Assembly: GCA_026018925.1 (NCBI GenBank)
Contig: JAKSZU010000165.1
Location: forward strand, 361,877-425,876
Length of the DNA stretch: 64,000 nucleotides
Direction of reading: 5' to 3'
Origin: Tupaia tana
Taxonomy: Eukaryota; Chordata; Mammalia; Scandentia; Tupaiidae
The translations under genes and the position numbers were made by a program. The notes under the pieces are model-generated. The model did no database searches. It saw nothing but the letters and a program-made list of their open reading frames with translations, and was not told the DNA's origin. The first letter of the stretch is position 1. Each line of letters starts with the position of its first letter. Positions 12,347 through 26,600 of the stretch are shown here, one piece after another.

Positions 12347-12567
12347 ATGTCATTACCTTTGATTAGTGTCTTGCTACTTCTGCAGCCTTTACAAACCGTA
12401 TGTGAGATGACACATTATAGCTGTCAAAGATACTCGAAAACAAGTGTCTACAAGGATGGGGACCTGGTACTGGGTGGGTTTTTCCCTCTTCAAACCTTGG
12501 AAGAGAAAGAATCTGTAAGCCAACTACATTTTCTGATGAGGCCACCTCAAGAAGTGACAGCACCTGG
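12347..12567 (+). CDS. VMN2R-like: V2R exon 1: signal peptide and start of ligand-binding domain
   Basis: ATG at 12347 opens a hydrophobic leader ([19 protein letters not shown]) followed by the class C N-terminal signature [11 protein letters not shown]. The exon ends at GG|GTAATT after 73 codons plus two bases, which are completed by the first base of exon 2. The frame is open further upstream to 12209, but the leader fits the ATG at 12347, which has G at -3. I found no convincing TATA box. The exon lies about 9.2 kb before exon 2, and the antisense L1 fills most of that gap. The assignment rests on the leader, the GGFFPL motif and the exact phase match to exon 2. Confidence 0.83.
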
Positions 12568-13966
12568 GTAATTTGTTGGTTATATGTGTGTGTAAATGTG
12601 TTTATACATGTGTAATAATGTAGTTGGCATATATTGTGTGTGATTAATCACATTTAGAATAATCAAGTGTGCAAAGAAATGAGAGAATATAGTTGTGAAC
12701 CCAGGATGCCTTGTTATCCTTTTTATTATCTTTCTCCCTCTCATTTTTAGTGTTTCTTCATTTCTTTCAAGACAGAAGAGAAAATTAATATACATTGTTA
12801 TCCACTCCACCAACACTGTCTTCATATTCAGCCTTTGGAAGGTTCACAATGAGTGAGGTTGTTGATACCTTAGCACTTTTGTCACCAAGACCCATATAGT
12901 GATGCCTGTGTGCATACTGTGACACTGAGGTCATGACATAAAGTTAATGTTAGAATCGAGGTGCTGACTCAGGGTGCTCACTGCTGACTAGGGATGGTAG
13001 AAGTGTGCTTTGTAGAGAAGCCATAGGTATCTAAAGACTGGCATCATATACAAAACAGCGATGATATCCACACCCCAATTTCTGCTCTATTCTCCTCTGA
13101 GGGTTTTGGGTATGCATGCACATGTTCCTGTCATAATTTTCAAGCTTCCAGGCCCAAGATGTGTACTGTGGTCAGCCATGTGAGAATCCAGTACCTTAAC
13201 CACCATGCCACCTCCTGGTCCCTTCATGATATCTTTTACAGCACAGTAACTAAAGCTTCCTTTAAAGTCTCAAAATATACATAGGAAATGTGGCCATGAG
13301 ATTTTGCAGTAGTTCAAGAATATTAGGTTCAAATCTGAATATATCAAGGATAAGTAAAAATTTGTACCCAAATAGCAAGGTGGGAATAATTGTATAGAAA
13401 ATTACTAAGTAGGAACATTACAGATAATAAGGATTCTAGCCAAATCCACTTGTATGGATTATATGCAAGTTTGCAGATAGGCCTGGGAGAACTTGCAGAA
13501 GTCTGATTAAAGCATTATCTATCACAAACCAGTAAGTAGAATAGTGGTTGAGGCACTGTACTCTGATGTGGTCTGATTTTAGTTGGAGATCCAGAGGTTT
13601 GAATCTCACAATTTGTGTTTCACATAGTGATGTATTTCAGTCTGATTTTAGACCACTCAATGGGGAAAGCATAAATTCCTCTGAAACTAGTAATGGGGGC
13701 ATAGTGAACATTCACCAGACCACGGAAAGCAAAACCAGAGTAACTGCTTTATGCAGAGCTCATCTTCTATCTACTTTGAGAGTGTGGTCTAACTCCCAAC
13801 TCAGCATAGAGCTTAAGGCAGCTGCTTCATACATGGCTGACTGTATGGTTGGAGTCGTGAATTGAGTTGTTTGACAAACATGAGAGGTGGGGCTATGCCT
13901 GCATGTCCAATAATCACAAGCAGAATGGAGGAGAAGGGATCGTGACATGACCTTCTCTCCAGGGAA

Positions 13967-14024
<58 letters not shown>

Positions 14025-15876
14025 TCTGTTTTACTCTGGTGTATGCACACACCCTATAGCAAAAAAAAAAAAAAAAAGAGGAGAGAGAGAGATAGAAAAT
14101 AAAACATAAGAACCAATACAGAAAAAAACAGAGTTCTGATTACATAAAAATCTTTAGTCTATTATGCTTTATTAACAAATCAGGCGACTGGTAGATGGTG
14201 GAGCATTAAGTCATTGAACATCTACTTGGCTGATTGCAGTTTGACTCCTGAACTTTATGGCTTCAAAATTATGCTGGGAACATGTAAATGTGGCTCCAAA
14301 AACCCAAAAAGAAAATGAAGAAGAAGGTATTGCAGCATGATAATACCTTTTTGGGGTTTCATTTCTCACTTTTCCTCTCATGGTGTATCTCTCTCTAAGG
14401 TACACACACTATGACAACAACCTTTCAAAAAAGAAAAGAAAAAACACTTTGTTTAGATTAAGGTTTATATGTAAGAAATTAACACCAGATTAATTACACA
14501 GAGAATAGAGAAACAATTAAAGACAATATATAACACTAATTTAATAACCAAAAAATGAGATATTTTTAAACACAAAACATACTTTTAGCACATATTCTTT
14601 TAAAAGCTGAGAATTTCCATGAAGACCTATTAATTACAGAGAAAATTTTTTAGACAAATTTTCAAAATGACTTGATGCTGTCAGTATTTGACTAGAAGAT
14701 TTAAATTAAATGTTTAACTTTGAACAAAAACGTATTTAACAAGTTTTTTCAGAATTAACATAATAGTGTATAAAATATATAAAAAGCCACCTAAGCATAC
14801 CTGAAATGTGCCAAGTTGTTGAAAAACTGGCAAGTCAGATACTATTTATTCTCTCTCTATTTCTTTAAAGAATAGTTTATTTAATATTTCTTATCATTAT
14901 TATTGTTTTGTTTTTCATTTGCAACAGGCATGTGTTCTCACCAGAGAGACAGAGCGGAGTGGGCTGAAAGTGAGAAATCAAGCCACCAGGTCTGGGACTT
15001 GAAATGTGGCCTTAAACACCATGCCACCTGCTGGCCTTACCAGGCGCTATTTAAATTTTCCAGAATATAGAAAAAATAAATGCTTTAATCATGGTTTCTG
15101 GAACTAAATAGAAACAAGGTGACATGTGGGAATATACCCATTTCTAGAAGGGTTATGAAGGTAAGTGTATGTACAGTGAATGTAACTCATGATCGAGTAC
15201 TATTTATTCTAATACTGCTGAAAGACTATGATACTAAGGTTCTCATTACAAAAAATGTGAAATAATTCAGGTGATATATGTTGTAACTGCTTTAGTCCAA
15301 TTGTTGATGTTATATTTAAAAATCTTAAAACTACATTGTATTTTATAAATATACGTATCCATAATTTGTCTGTATATAAATTTTTTAAATGTATGAATAT
15401 AATAAATATGTGCACTTTTTAGTCATATTCTTTTTTAATTAATTTTTAAAATTATTATTCATACATTAAAACACTATATATCATTTAGATTGTGAAGAGA
15501 CTTTATCCAGCATGATATACACCTCAGTCCACCCCAGTTGAGACTATTTTACACATTCTAATCAATACAGAAAAAACTTTATCTGTTCAGCCATAATTTT
15601 TCAGTCCATTCATCAGTTTGTGGACATTTGGGTTGGTTCCATGACTTAGAAATCAAGAATAATGCTGCAATGTGAATAGTCGTGCAAGTGCTTTCCTGAC
15701 CGAGTGCTCTCCTGTTCTTTGGGTAGATACCCACGAATGAAATTGTTGGATCATATGGTAGTTCTATTTGAAGGGCTTTGAGGAACCTCCATATCATTCT
15801 CCACAGTGACTGGACCAATTTACATTCCCCCAAACAGTGTAAGAGTGTCCCCCTTTTACCTCATCCTCTCTTGCAC

Positions 15877-15908
<32 letters not shown>

Positions 15909-18900
15909 TTTAATCTTTGCCATTCTGACTGGGGTTAGGTGGTGTCTCATTTTGGTTTTGATCTACATCTCCCTTACAATGAGGGATATTGAGCATTCTT
16001 TCATAAGCTTTTTGGCTGTGCATACGTCTTCCTTAGAGAGTTGTTTTCTCAGCTCATTTCCTCATATTTTAATTGGGATAATCATTTTCTTCTGAGTAAG
16101 CTGCTTGAGTTCCCCATGTATTCTGGTTATCATTTCCTTAGCTGAGGAACAGTTAACAAACATTCTCTCCCATTCCAAGGTTTGTCGATCCACACTAATT
16201 ATGGTGTGCTTTGCTGTGCAGAAACTCCTTAATCTGATGTAATCCCACCTGTCTATTTGGGGATTATTGCCTGTGCTTTAGGGGTCTTGCTTAAGAAGTC
16301 TTTGCTTACCCCAATGTCTTTCAGTTTCACCAGTGTTTTCCACCAATAGTTTTATAGTTTGCAGTCTTAGGTCTAGATCATTGATCCACTTTGAGTTAAT
16401 TTTTGTTAATGGTGACAGATAGGGGTTCAGATTCATCTTTCTGCAGGTGGATACCCAGTTTTCCCAACACCATTTGCTAAAGAGGTTTTGCTTGTCCCAT
16501 TGGATTGACTGGCACCCTTTGTCAAAGATGACTTGGTTGTATGTTTTGGGGTTTATTTCTGGAGTCTCTACTCTGTTCCATTGGTCCGCATGTCTATTTT
16601 TGTGCCAGTACCATGCTGTTTTGATTATCACAGCTCTGTAATGTACTTTGGAGTCAGGAAGTGAGATGCCACCTACTCCTGTCTTCTTGCACAAGATGGT
16701 TTTAGCAAAACGGGGTCTTTTATGGTTCCAGACAAAATCTATGATTGTCTTTTCTAGGTCCGTGAAAATTGTCTCTTGTGATTTTATAGGGATTGCATTA
16801 AACATGTAGATTAATTTGGGTAGAATTGACATTTTGATTATAGTGATTCTGCCGATCCAGAAACATGGGATATCCTTCCTCTTTTTAGCGTCCTTTTCAA
16901 TTTACTTTTTAAGATTTTCATAGTTTTCCTTGTAGAGGTTTTTTACTTCCTTGGTTAGTTTTATTCCTAAGTATCTTATGTTTCTTGTGGCTATGGTAAA
17001 TGGAATTACTTTCTTCAGTTCTATCTTTGTCTGCTTGTTGTTTGTATATAGAAATGCTATAGATTTTTGTATGTTAATTTTTCATCCTGCCACTTTACTG
17101 TATGCATTTATTACTTCAAGAAGTTTTTTCATGGATACTGTTCGGTCTTCTATGTATACTGTCATGTCATCTGCAAACAGAGATAATTTTATCTCTTCTT
17201 TCCCTATTGGAATGCCTTTTATTTTCTTCTCTTGTCTTACCACATTAGCTAGAACTTTCAGTACTATATTGAATAAGAACAGAGAAAGTGGGAAGCCTTG
17301 TCTTGTACCAGTTTTTAGTGGAAAACCTTTCAGCTTTTCCCCATTCAGTACATTGTTAGCTGCAGGTTTTTCATAAAAGTCATTTATTATGATGGTGTTA
17401 TTTATTACTGATTCAATCTCATTGCTTGTTATAGGTCTAGTAAGGCTTTCTATGTATTCCTGAGTCAATATTGGCAGATTATATGTGTCCAGGAATTAGT
17501 CCATCTCATCCAAGTGTTTTTCTATGCTAATTTTACTAAAAGTCTTGATAATAAAGGCATGTTGTATTTTTTTTTTTGGGAGGTTTTTTTTTTTTTTTGC
17601 TATAGGGCGCGTGCGCTCGCCAGACAGACAGAGAGAGACAGAGAGACAGAAAGCGAGAAATCACCCCCCAGGGGGGATGGTCACGCCGCAATCCCTTCTC
17701 CTCCATTCTCCTCTCGGGATCTTGGGCACACACGCACACACGCCCGGCGTGAGTTGTAAGCCACCGGGTCCGAGACGCGAACCGCGGTCGACTACGTGGG
17801 AGTCCAGCGACATAGCTATTACGCTAACTGCTGGTTCCCAAGGCATGTTGTATTTTGTTGAATGCTTTTTCCACATCTATTGAAGTGAACATATGTTTTT
17901 TACTTTTCTTACTTTTAATATGGTGTATTACATTTATGGTTTTGCATATATTGAACCACCTTTGCATCCCTGGAATAAAGCATACTTGGTCATGATGAAT
18001 AACCTTTTTATATGCTGTTCAATACGGTTAGCAAGTATCTTATTGAGTATTTTTGCATCTATCTTCATCAGGGATATAGGCCTGTAGTTTCTCTTTTTAG
18101 TTGTATCCTTAACCATTTGGAAATGATGGCTATGGAAGCTTCATAGAATGAATTTGGAAGGTTTCCTTCCTTTTGGATCTCTAGAAACAGTGTGCGTAGA
18201 ATGGGGATTATTTCTTTAAATGTTTTGTAAAATTTGGAAGTGAAGCAATCGGGGCCTGGACTTTTTTTTTGTTGGGATATTATTTATTACTGATTCAATC
18301 TCATTGCTTCTTATAGGTCTATTCAGGCTTTCTATGTATTCCTGAGTCAATATTGGTAGATTATATATGTCCAGGAATTTGTCCATCTCATCCAGGTTTT
18401 CTTGTATGTTGGCATAGGCTCACTCATAGTATCCACTAATGTTTTACATTTCTGTTATGTCGGTTGTAATATTGCCTCACTCATTGTGAATTTGACTTCT
18501 CTGGTTCGTTTCTCTCTTCTTAATTAGTCTGGCTAATGGTGTGTCAATCTTGTTTGTCTTTTCAAAGAACCAGTTTTGCTTTCATTTATTTTCTGTATAG
18601 TTCACTTATTTTCTATTTCATTTATTTCTGCTCAAATCGTTATTATTTCTTTTCTCCTGAAGCTTTTTGGATTTTTTTTCTGTTGCTTTTCCAATTCTCT
18701 GAGGCATGGTGTTAGGTGATCCATTTGCTTTCTTTCCATCTTCTTCTTATGTGTACTAATTGCTATACACTTCCCTCTTATGACTGCTTTTGCAGTGTTC
18801 TAAAGATTATAGAAACTCATGTCCTCATTGTCATTGGTTTCCATTAATGTTTTTATTTCAGTCTTAATTTCTTCAGTAGTTACATAGTCATTCAGAAGTA

Positions 18901-19557
18901 GGCTATTTAGTTTCCATGTATTCGTGTATTTTTGAGAATTTCTAATGAAATTAAAATCAAGTTTAATTCCATCACGGTCAGAGAAAATGCTGAATATAGT
19001 ATTTATGCCTTTGAATCTGTAGAGGCTTGCTTTGTGCCCTGTCATGTGGTCAGTCTTCAAAAAGGTTCCATGTGGGGGTGAGAAAAAACTATATGTAGTG
19101 GTTTTCAGTTATAAAGTTCTATAGATGTTTGATAAGTCCATTTAATTTCTGGTATCATTTAGATCCTTTACCTCTTTAGTTATTCTTTGTCTAGATGACC
19201 TTCCCAGAGGAGATAATGGGGTGTTAAGGTCCCCAACAATTAGTCTGTTGCAGTCTATATCTTCTTTTAGATCTAACATCACATATTTGAGTGGTCCTGT
19301 GTTAGGTGCATAGATATTTATTAGTATTATATCTTCTTGAAGGATTCATTCTTTTACTACAATATAGTGCCATTCTTTGTCTGTTTAAGTTTTTTTTAAG
19401 CCTATCTTGTCAGAAATTAATATCCCTACTCCAGCTTTTTTTTTTTTTTTGGTTCCTGTTTACATGGAATACCTTTTCCCAACACTTCACTTTTAGTCTA
19501 TGTATGTCTTTATCCATGAGATTCATTTCTTGTAGACAAGAAATAGAGGGATTTTGT

Positions 19558-19598
<41 letters not shown>

Positions 19599-22500
19599 AA
19601 TCTATTCTGCAAGTCTGTGTCTCTTGATAGGAAAATTTAATCCATTGCCATTCAATGTTATTATCAATATTTCCAGACTTGTCTTTACCTTTAAGTTGGC
19701 CATTGTCTTGGTTGTCTTTCATTCCCTTATTTCTGGCTGACTATTCTTAGTTTTCCTGGAAGAGGACACTCTTCAGAGTTTCTTGAAGAACTGGTCTGGT
19801 GTTGGCAAATTCTTTCACGCTTTCTTTGTTTGAGAAGATTTTATTTTATTTTTAAACCACATGAAGGATAGTATTGCTGGATATAATAATCTTGTTTGAA
19901 ACTGTTTCTCTCTTAACACTTTCAATATGCCTTCCCATTCTTTCTTTGCTTGCATTGTTTCTGTTGAAAGGTCCAGAGTTAGCTGACCTTTTGGGATGAC
20001 CTTTGTATGTCACTTCTCGTTTCTCTCTTGCAAATTTTAGTATCTTGTCTTTATCTGTGGTCTTGGTCAGTCTGGCTAAAATGTGCCTTGGGGAAGATCT
20101 TCTTGGGTTGATTCAATTTGAAATCCTTTGTATTTCTAGTGTCTGGATGTGTAAGTGGTTTTCTAGACTTGGGACGTTTTCTTCCAAAATTTCACAAAAT
20201 AGATTTTCCATGCCCATATTCCTTCCTTCACCTTCTGGGATACCAATTATTCAAATGTTTGGACAGTTAATGGAGTCTAACATTTCTCATATTTTATCCT
20301 CATGTGTTTTTTTCTTGTTGTTATTTTCTCTATCCTTTTGGTGTTTTTTCTAGGTCAGAGGTCTTATCTTCTATGTCTGAGATTCAATATTCAGCATAGT
20401 CTAAATGACTTTTAATACTTTCTAGAGAGTTTTAGAGAGTCTGTATTACAGACTACATCTCGAATAGTTCCATCTGATTCTATCTTATAGTGTCCATTTC
20501 TTTTTTCATATCTTGGAATGACTTCCTAATCTTCTGTAGCTCATTGTCCCTTTTCTGTTTCAAATGATAGATTTTTGTCTCCATGAATATTCTGAATTTT
20601 TTCTCTGACATTTTGCTAACATCTTTTTTTTTTTTCCAAGAGATGGAGGGGAGTTATTGTGTTCCTTTGATGGAGACATACTTCCTGGTTTATTCAGACC
20701 TGAGGCTCTTCTTCTACTTCTAGCCATGGAGAAAGGTATTCACTTTTGGATACCTTTTTGAAAAATGTTTCTTTCCCTGGGAACAAAAGTGCTTCCTTTT
20801 TTGTAGGCTGATGCATGCTGAAGTCTCTCTTCTGCTGTACTTTACAATGTGGTATGCACAGGAAGAGTCTTCTATTCAGGAGTCTGAATAGCAGTGTTTC
20901 CTTTTTTACAAGTTATTATTTTGTAAAAGGAAGAATCCCAGGGTGCCTCACAATACCAGGGTATTTGGAAATTATGATTCTAGACCTCTCTAATCCCCTA
21001 TGGTGCATGGAGGATTGGCAGGAGATGACAATAAAAGACAGGAGAGAAAAGAGTATAAAAAGGAATAAAGAAAGTGGTCAGTGCACAATTTCACCAGGGG
21101 TATGGAGATGGAAATGAGCTCTGCTGAAGAGCTGGGTGTAGTCCTGTGGGGTAAGGAGAAATAGAAAATTAACAGAAGGAAGAAAAAGAGAAGGAAAAAA
21201 AAGTCTACCTTGCTGATGGAGCAAGAGGGTCACTGGGGTTGGGCAAACAAAGCTGGAGCTGGGGCAGGGAGGTGCTGCCTCAGTGTCCCTTAGGCCAGGG
21301 GTCTGGAGATGGAAATGGGCTCTGCTGAAGAGCTGGGGGCAGTCTTATGGGGTAAGGACAAGTGGGAAATTCTTTAGCCATATTCTTAAAGAAATTTGTC
21401 ATTTTCTCCATATATTAATGACCCTCCTTTTAAATAATCTCTGTTTAGACAACAGTGTCATCATCCAACTAAATGACACCTCATCTCACTCACAAGATCT
21501 TCAAATCCTCTCTTCATTGTTTGGACATGATTTGCTTAAGCAGAGGGAAAAATACATTCAAAGTTTTCTGAAGCCGTGGGAACATTATTCACACTAGCTC
21601 TGGGTACCATTGTAGGAGAATCTCTGAATTGAAACCTGGGCCTATAAATTTATGTCTTTTGTCTTGGCTGAAGAATTTACCCTGAATTGCATGACTTGAC
21701 TGTATTTCCTAATGCTGTCCCCTCTGTTTAGGTACCAATGGAAGAACTACATATATGTATTGGCATTTTACTTTGCCATTGAGCAGATCAATAACAGTCC
21801 CCATTTGCTCCCCAACCACTCCCTTGGTTATACTTTCCACACTGCATTTCCCAGTGATAAAAGAACTTTAGAAAGTGCTCTATTTTTGCTCACTGGAGGG
21901 TATCAGTCCCTGCCAAACTACAACTGCCAGATACAGAAACAACCTGTTGCTATTATTGCAGGAAACATGCCAACATTTTCAGCCCAAGTTGGAACCTTAT
22001 TGGAGCTCTACAAAAGTCCACAGGTAAGTGGGTTGTCAGGTTAAAGAATGAGAATCAGATAGCTCCTAATGTAATCTTCTTACATCTGAGCATAGAAAAC
22101 AATGGAAGCTGGGTTTACATACCTCTAGAGGTCCTCAGCACTTATCTTGGTTATTTGAAAACAATTTGCTTAAACAGAGGGAAAAAGGCACAGTTTCTTT
22201 CCTGGGTCATGGGACTATTAACAGTACAAGGATTGGAAAGAAAAAGAACTGTAGTAGGCCACCTGGTAATATAGTGGTTAATGTGCCTGGATTTCACTTG
22301 GCTGACTGCATGGCTCAAGTCTTGATTTTGGTATCCTGAAGAACAAACTGGGCATATGTGCTTGCATGTCTCAAATCCCAACATAAAAGGGATATTTTAT
22401 GACCATCCCCTCTGAGGGGTGATTTCTCACTATCCCTCAATACCTCTCTGTGGCAAACACACATAATTTAATTTGCCCTATGACAAATTAAAAATAAAAA

Positions 22501-23579
22501 AGAAGTAAAATTTTTTAAGTTCCACTCATATTTCTTTTTATAGCCATGACATCCAAACCCCAGTAATGAGAATATTGATGGCTCTCTAAGAGATGCTTTC
22601 TAAAAAGGGCACTCTGTATAGGGAACCATCCAATCTTAGGACAGGAAGATGTTAGGGGGCATTCAGAGGAAAATTAGACAGAAAAATATAAAAAATATTT
22701 GCATTCATTATCACTTTGGGCAAATAAATAATATTCTAGCACTGGAGATCCTCCAAACTCACAAAATGTCTCAGTTTGCCCAGCTGAAGTTTACCAGCTC
22801 CCTCTGCTCTTCCTCACATCCATGCAGGTGGATCTCTTGGAAGCACTTCCAGTTACTCTCAGCATGACAACTCTCCACCTCAGAGGTTCTTCCAGGGAAA
22901 TTGTCTTATAAAAGTTACAGGAGACTATATGAGTAAACACAGCATTAGCATAGAATAATTATGTTGTAGAAAAAAATTATTTTAAAAATATCATAGAGGC
23001 TATATGCTTGTGTTTTCAAGACAATATATTTTAAGCTGTGTTGATAAGATACAGTATGAAAAACTCCTACATAACTTTTTCTTTGACTTTAATATTTTAG
23101 ATTTGGCATCTAGGGAAGAAAGCCTCTCATCCACATTGTCACATCAGCCCAGGAAGGCAGATTCACCAATATCTTGTTGCACCATCATTATAAAGTTGAT
23201 TCATACCTCAGTTCTCACTGTAGGCAATCAAGCATGTATTTAAACTTATACTTTTTTATTCATGCTTTGGTCTGGAAGTGATATTGATATTGTTACCTGT
23301 ACTAGCCACATGTCATTTCTCAAAAAATGGGATTGAAAACAGTTTTCTAATGGTCATATTGTCAAAATAGAATCATTTCCATAGCATGTAATTTCTTTAC
23401 TCAATATTCTGTTCTATTGTCTAAACAGAGAATTAGCCCCTCCCTGTTTAAGTGGGAAAGTTTAAAATAATCACATTAAATTCAGAATCAGATTATTTTA
23501 ATTTTTTGGCAGATTCCAAAACTCTGTATTTTTCAAAATAAAATCTACACATTTTTTAGAGACAGAGGATCAAACATAA

Positions 23580-23675
<96 letters not shown>

Positions 23676-26600
23676 TATATGTATATATACTTATATAAAG
23701 TATATATAAATATATATAAATATATATAAGTATATATACATATATATGTGAAACTAGAGATGGGAAATTATCAATGATAGCATACATACATGATTAAGCC
23801 ACTTTGCAGTATATTCTGGATGGGAAATCACATTTTGTATGATGGGACGATTAGGGGATGAATGTACATTAATTAATTTTTAAAAAAAGTTTCAGGAAAA
23901 AATGCATATTTTATGACTGCAGTAAGCTATATATCCCCAGCTATGTACTACTTTATAGTATGTTCATTCTACTCACTGAGGTTTATGCCCAAAGTCAGCC
24001 TTGTGTTCATGGAAAATTTTTGTTGATGATAACACATATGTTGATATGCTTGATTGAGCCAATATACAGTGTATTCTGAATGGGAAATATCATTTTATAT
24101 GCTATAAGGATTTATAGTGAATGAATATAATTTAAAAAAAGAATTGCAAAAAACTTTGCTCATGCATAAGCATATACAGATGCATTAATTATACACATAC
24201 GATTACAAGTGTGCTTGCAAAAAATGTCTTTGGAAATATTGTAAGGGCGCCGGCCGTCTGGTTTGGAGCGCTTTCTGTCCAGAGGATATGTGACCCCCAA
24301 TCAACCACAAGAGTCGGTTCTTGATGCAAAATGCAAGAGGTTTTATTTTTTCCAGCAGGCTGGGATCCAAGCAAACACCTGACGCAGCAGGCCTGAGCAA
24401 GGACCCTGTTTTTAGGGTTATAGGTCTTTTAATAAGCAGGAGAAGGTATGCGGAAGTTTAACGGGTAGTTCATTTCTAGGGGGAAGAGTGGCAGTCTTGT
24501 GACACACGTGCATGGGTTGTCTTTCTAGTTCCTTGTCCACATTCCATTTGCTCTGTTTCTGGAGGTTTGCATAATTAAGTCTGTCAGGGCAGTTTATCAC
24601 AAGGGCGTCTGGCAAAAGCAAAGGTTAAATTTTATCTCTACAGAGCAGAAAGGCATAATTTAAATTTATTCTTACATTCTCCCATTTTGCGTTTTTTGGG
24701 AGAAGTTTTCATCATAAAACTTATGGACCCACAAGAGCATCGGGATAATTTTCTGACTTTGGAGAGTCTGATATTGTTGTCGGAGCATGAGTACTTGAAC
24801 TGCGCTTACTCGCTCACGGACGAAAGTGACTAGGCGGTTTAAAATGCAGGGTCCGAAGATTAAGATGAGAAGGAGTATAATTAGGGCACCGAGCAAACTA
24901 GGGACCTTTGAACGAGCCCCAGGTGTTAGGTCCTCACCAGGGCCCTCTAGTAACAGTTATCAGAGGGTCTGGGTGTGACGGAGTCCAAGAAATGTAGCCG
25001 GTGGACACACAGTCCCAATCATAACAGAAGAAATGTGCGGGGGCCCCCACATTTGTAAGAGTTGCTACCAGGGCAGACATAAAAGTAATGATCGTAGGTG
25101 CCTGATTTAGTGCCCGGACCGGCGCATCCATACTGCAGCCTGAAGGAATCGTGGATGGACTTAGTCCACAAGTCACCCACGAGGTCACAGAGATCAAATT
25201 CTAGGGTGGGAAACCAAGTCCCCATTGGGGCCGTGCGGGTGGTCATGTTAACAACGTGGTTATCGCTCACACAGGAGATTACCCAAGAAAGGGAAAGGGG
25301 CTTATGGGGGTTGGCACTACTTATCGCAGGCAGAGGCATCAGGAGGAGCAAGACTGCCACTGCGAATGCGGAGCTTGAATGGGTGATCCAGTTTTTCCAC
25401 CTTCTAAGTGGGGTCTGGCAGAGGCGCTTGTTTAGCATGGGAGGTGTGGATCCAAGAAGCGATGCCATTAACCTTTATCACCGTTGGAATGGTCAGCAGC
25501 ACCAGGTACAGTCCCTTCCACCGAGGTTCACGGGTGGCCACTCTATGTCGTTGGATGAACACTGAATCTCCAACCTGGAACTGGTGAGGCACCTGGGAGT
25601 CTCCTGGCTTGTAGGCCTCTGCAAGTTGGGCCCAAGTTTCTTTTTGGACAAATTTAAGGGCTTTTAGTCTAGCATAAAGAGATTGAGAAGCTTGAGAGCA
25701 GGAACAAGAGAGGCATACATTAGTCAAAGGCAGCGGTGCCCCATATAGAATCTCGTAAGGGGTTAAGGTGAGGGGGCTGGGTGTATTTCACGTGCCGGAC
25801 AGGGCAAAGGGAAGGAGGACTGTTCAATCTTTTATGCCAGTCTCTAAAGCCAATTTTGTCATGGCTTCTTTTAGGGTTCTATTCATTCTCTCAACCTGTC
25901 CTGAGCTTTGGGGCCTATAAGCACAATGCAATTTCCAGTCAGACCCCAGGACCCTGGCCAGTCCCTGACTAATCTGGGCAACAGAAGCGGGGCCTTTGTC
26001 GGACCCAATAATCAGTGGCACCCCGAATCTCGGGAAGATTTTTTTCTAGGACTATCTTTCCAACTGTCTGAGAAGTCTCTTTTTTAGTGGGGAAAGCTTC
26101 GACCCACCCTGAGAATGTATTAACCAGCACTAGCAGATACTTGTAGCCATATTTGCCTGGTTTTATTTCAGTGAAGTCTACTTCCCAGTAACTTCCCGGA
26201 CGATGTCCACGAAGCCGCTTTCCTTGTGGTGTCTTGTCTGGGTAGGCGTTAACTACTTGGCAGGGTCTGCATTGGTTAACTATTGTTTTGGCTAGTCTGC
26301 TCAGGTTTATGACATGGAACGAGGACTGCCGGACTGAGGTAATTAGATGTTTTGAGCCTAGGTGTGTCAACTTATGAAGCTGATCGAGGAAAGCAATTGC
26401 TTGTTCTCGAGGGAGGATAGTCTTTCCCTCAACAGTCTTACATACCCCCTCTGGGGTCACCGAGTGAGGTCCCATTTTATTTATTTCCAGTAGGTCTTGT
26501 TCAGAATATGAAAGAGTCTTATCCGAGGGACCTGAGTCGATCGCCTCATGTAGTGGTAGTATATTAAGCCCCTTGGCCGCCCGCTTAGCCACCTGATCTG

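Larger units (their letters stand above)
15433..21372 (-). mobile_element. Full-length L1 (5.9 kb), antisense in V2R intron 1
   Basis: Flanked by TTTAGTCATATTCTT (15418-15432) and TTTAGCCATATTCTT (21373-21387), a 15-bp target duplication with one mismatch. Reading the reverse strand: 5' UTR 20700-21372 with two tandem monomers, ORF1 about 20650-19750, ORF2 about 19640-15570, short 3' UTR. ORF2 keeps a FADD reverse-transcriptase active-site motif (17175-17186 region) and the C-terminal region at 16278-16832 and 15579-15833. Both ORFs carry many stops and frameshifts, so it is dead. Interrupted by a young SINE (17571-17839), a (GT)n run (19561-19598) and an ATT run (15879-15907). Confidence 0.88.

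Noticed and set aside
13548-13865. 105-codon frame in intron 1
   Set aside because: No recognisable domain, no splice context, overlaps a SINE edge.
21504-22190. Short direct repeat around exon 2 (ATTTGCTTAAGCAGAGGGAAAAA at about 21530 and a variant at about 22160)
   Set aside because: About 60 bases of weak similarity; too short to call an exon duplication.
23545-23787. 80-codon Tyr/Ile-rich frame
   Set aside because: Translation of the (AT)n microsatellite.
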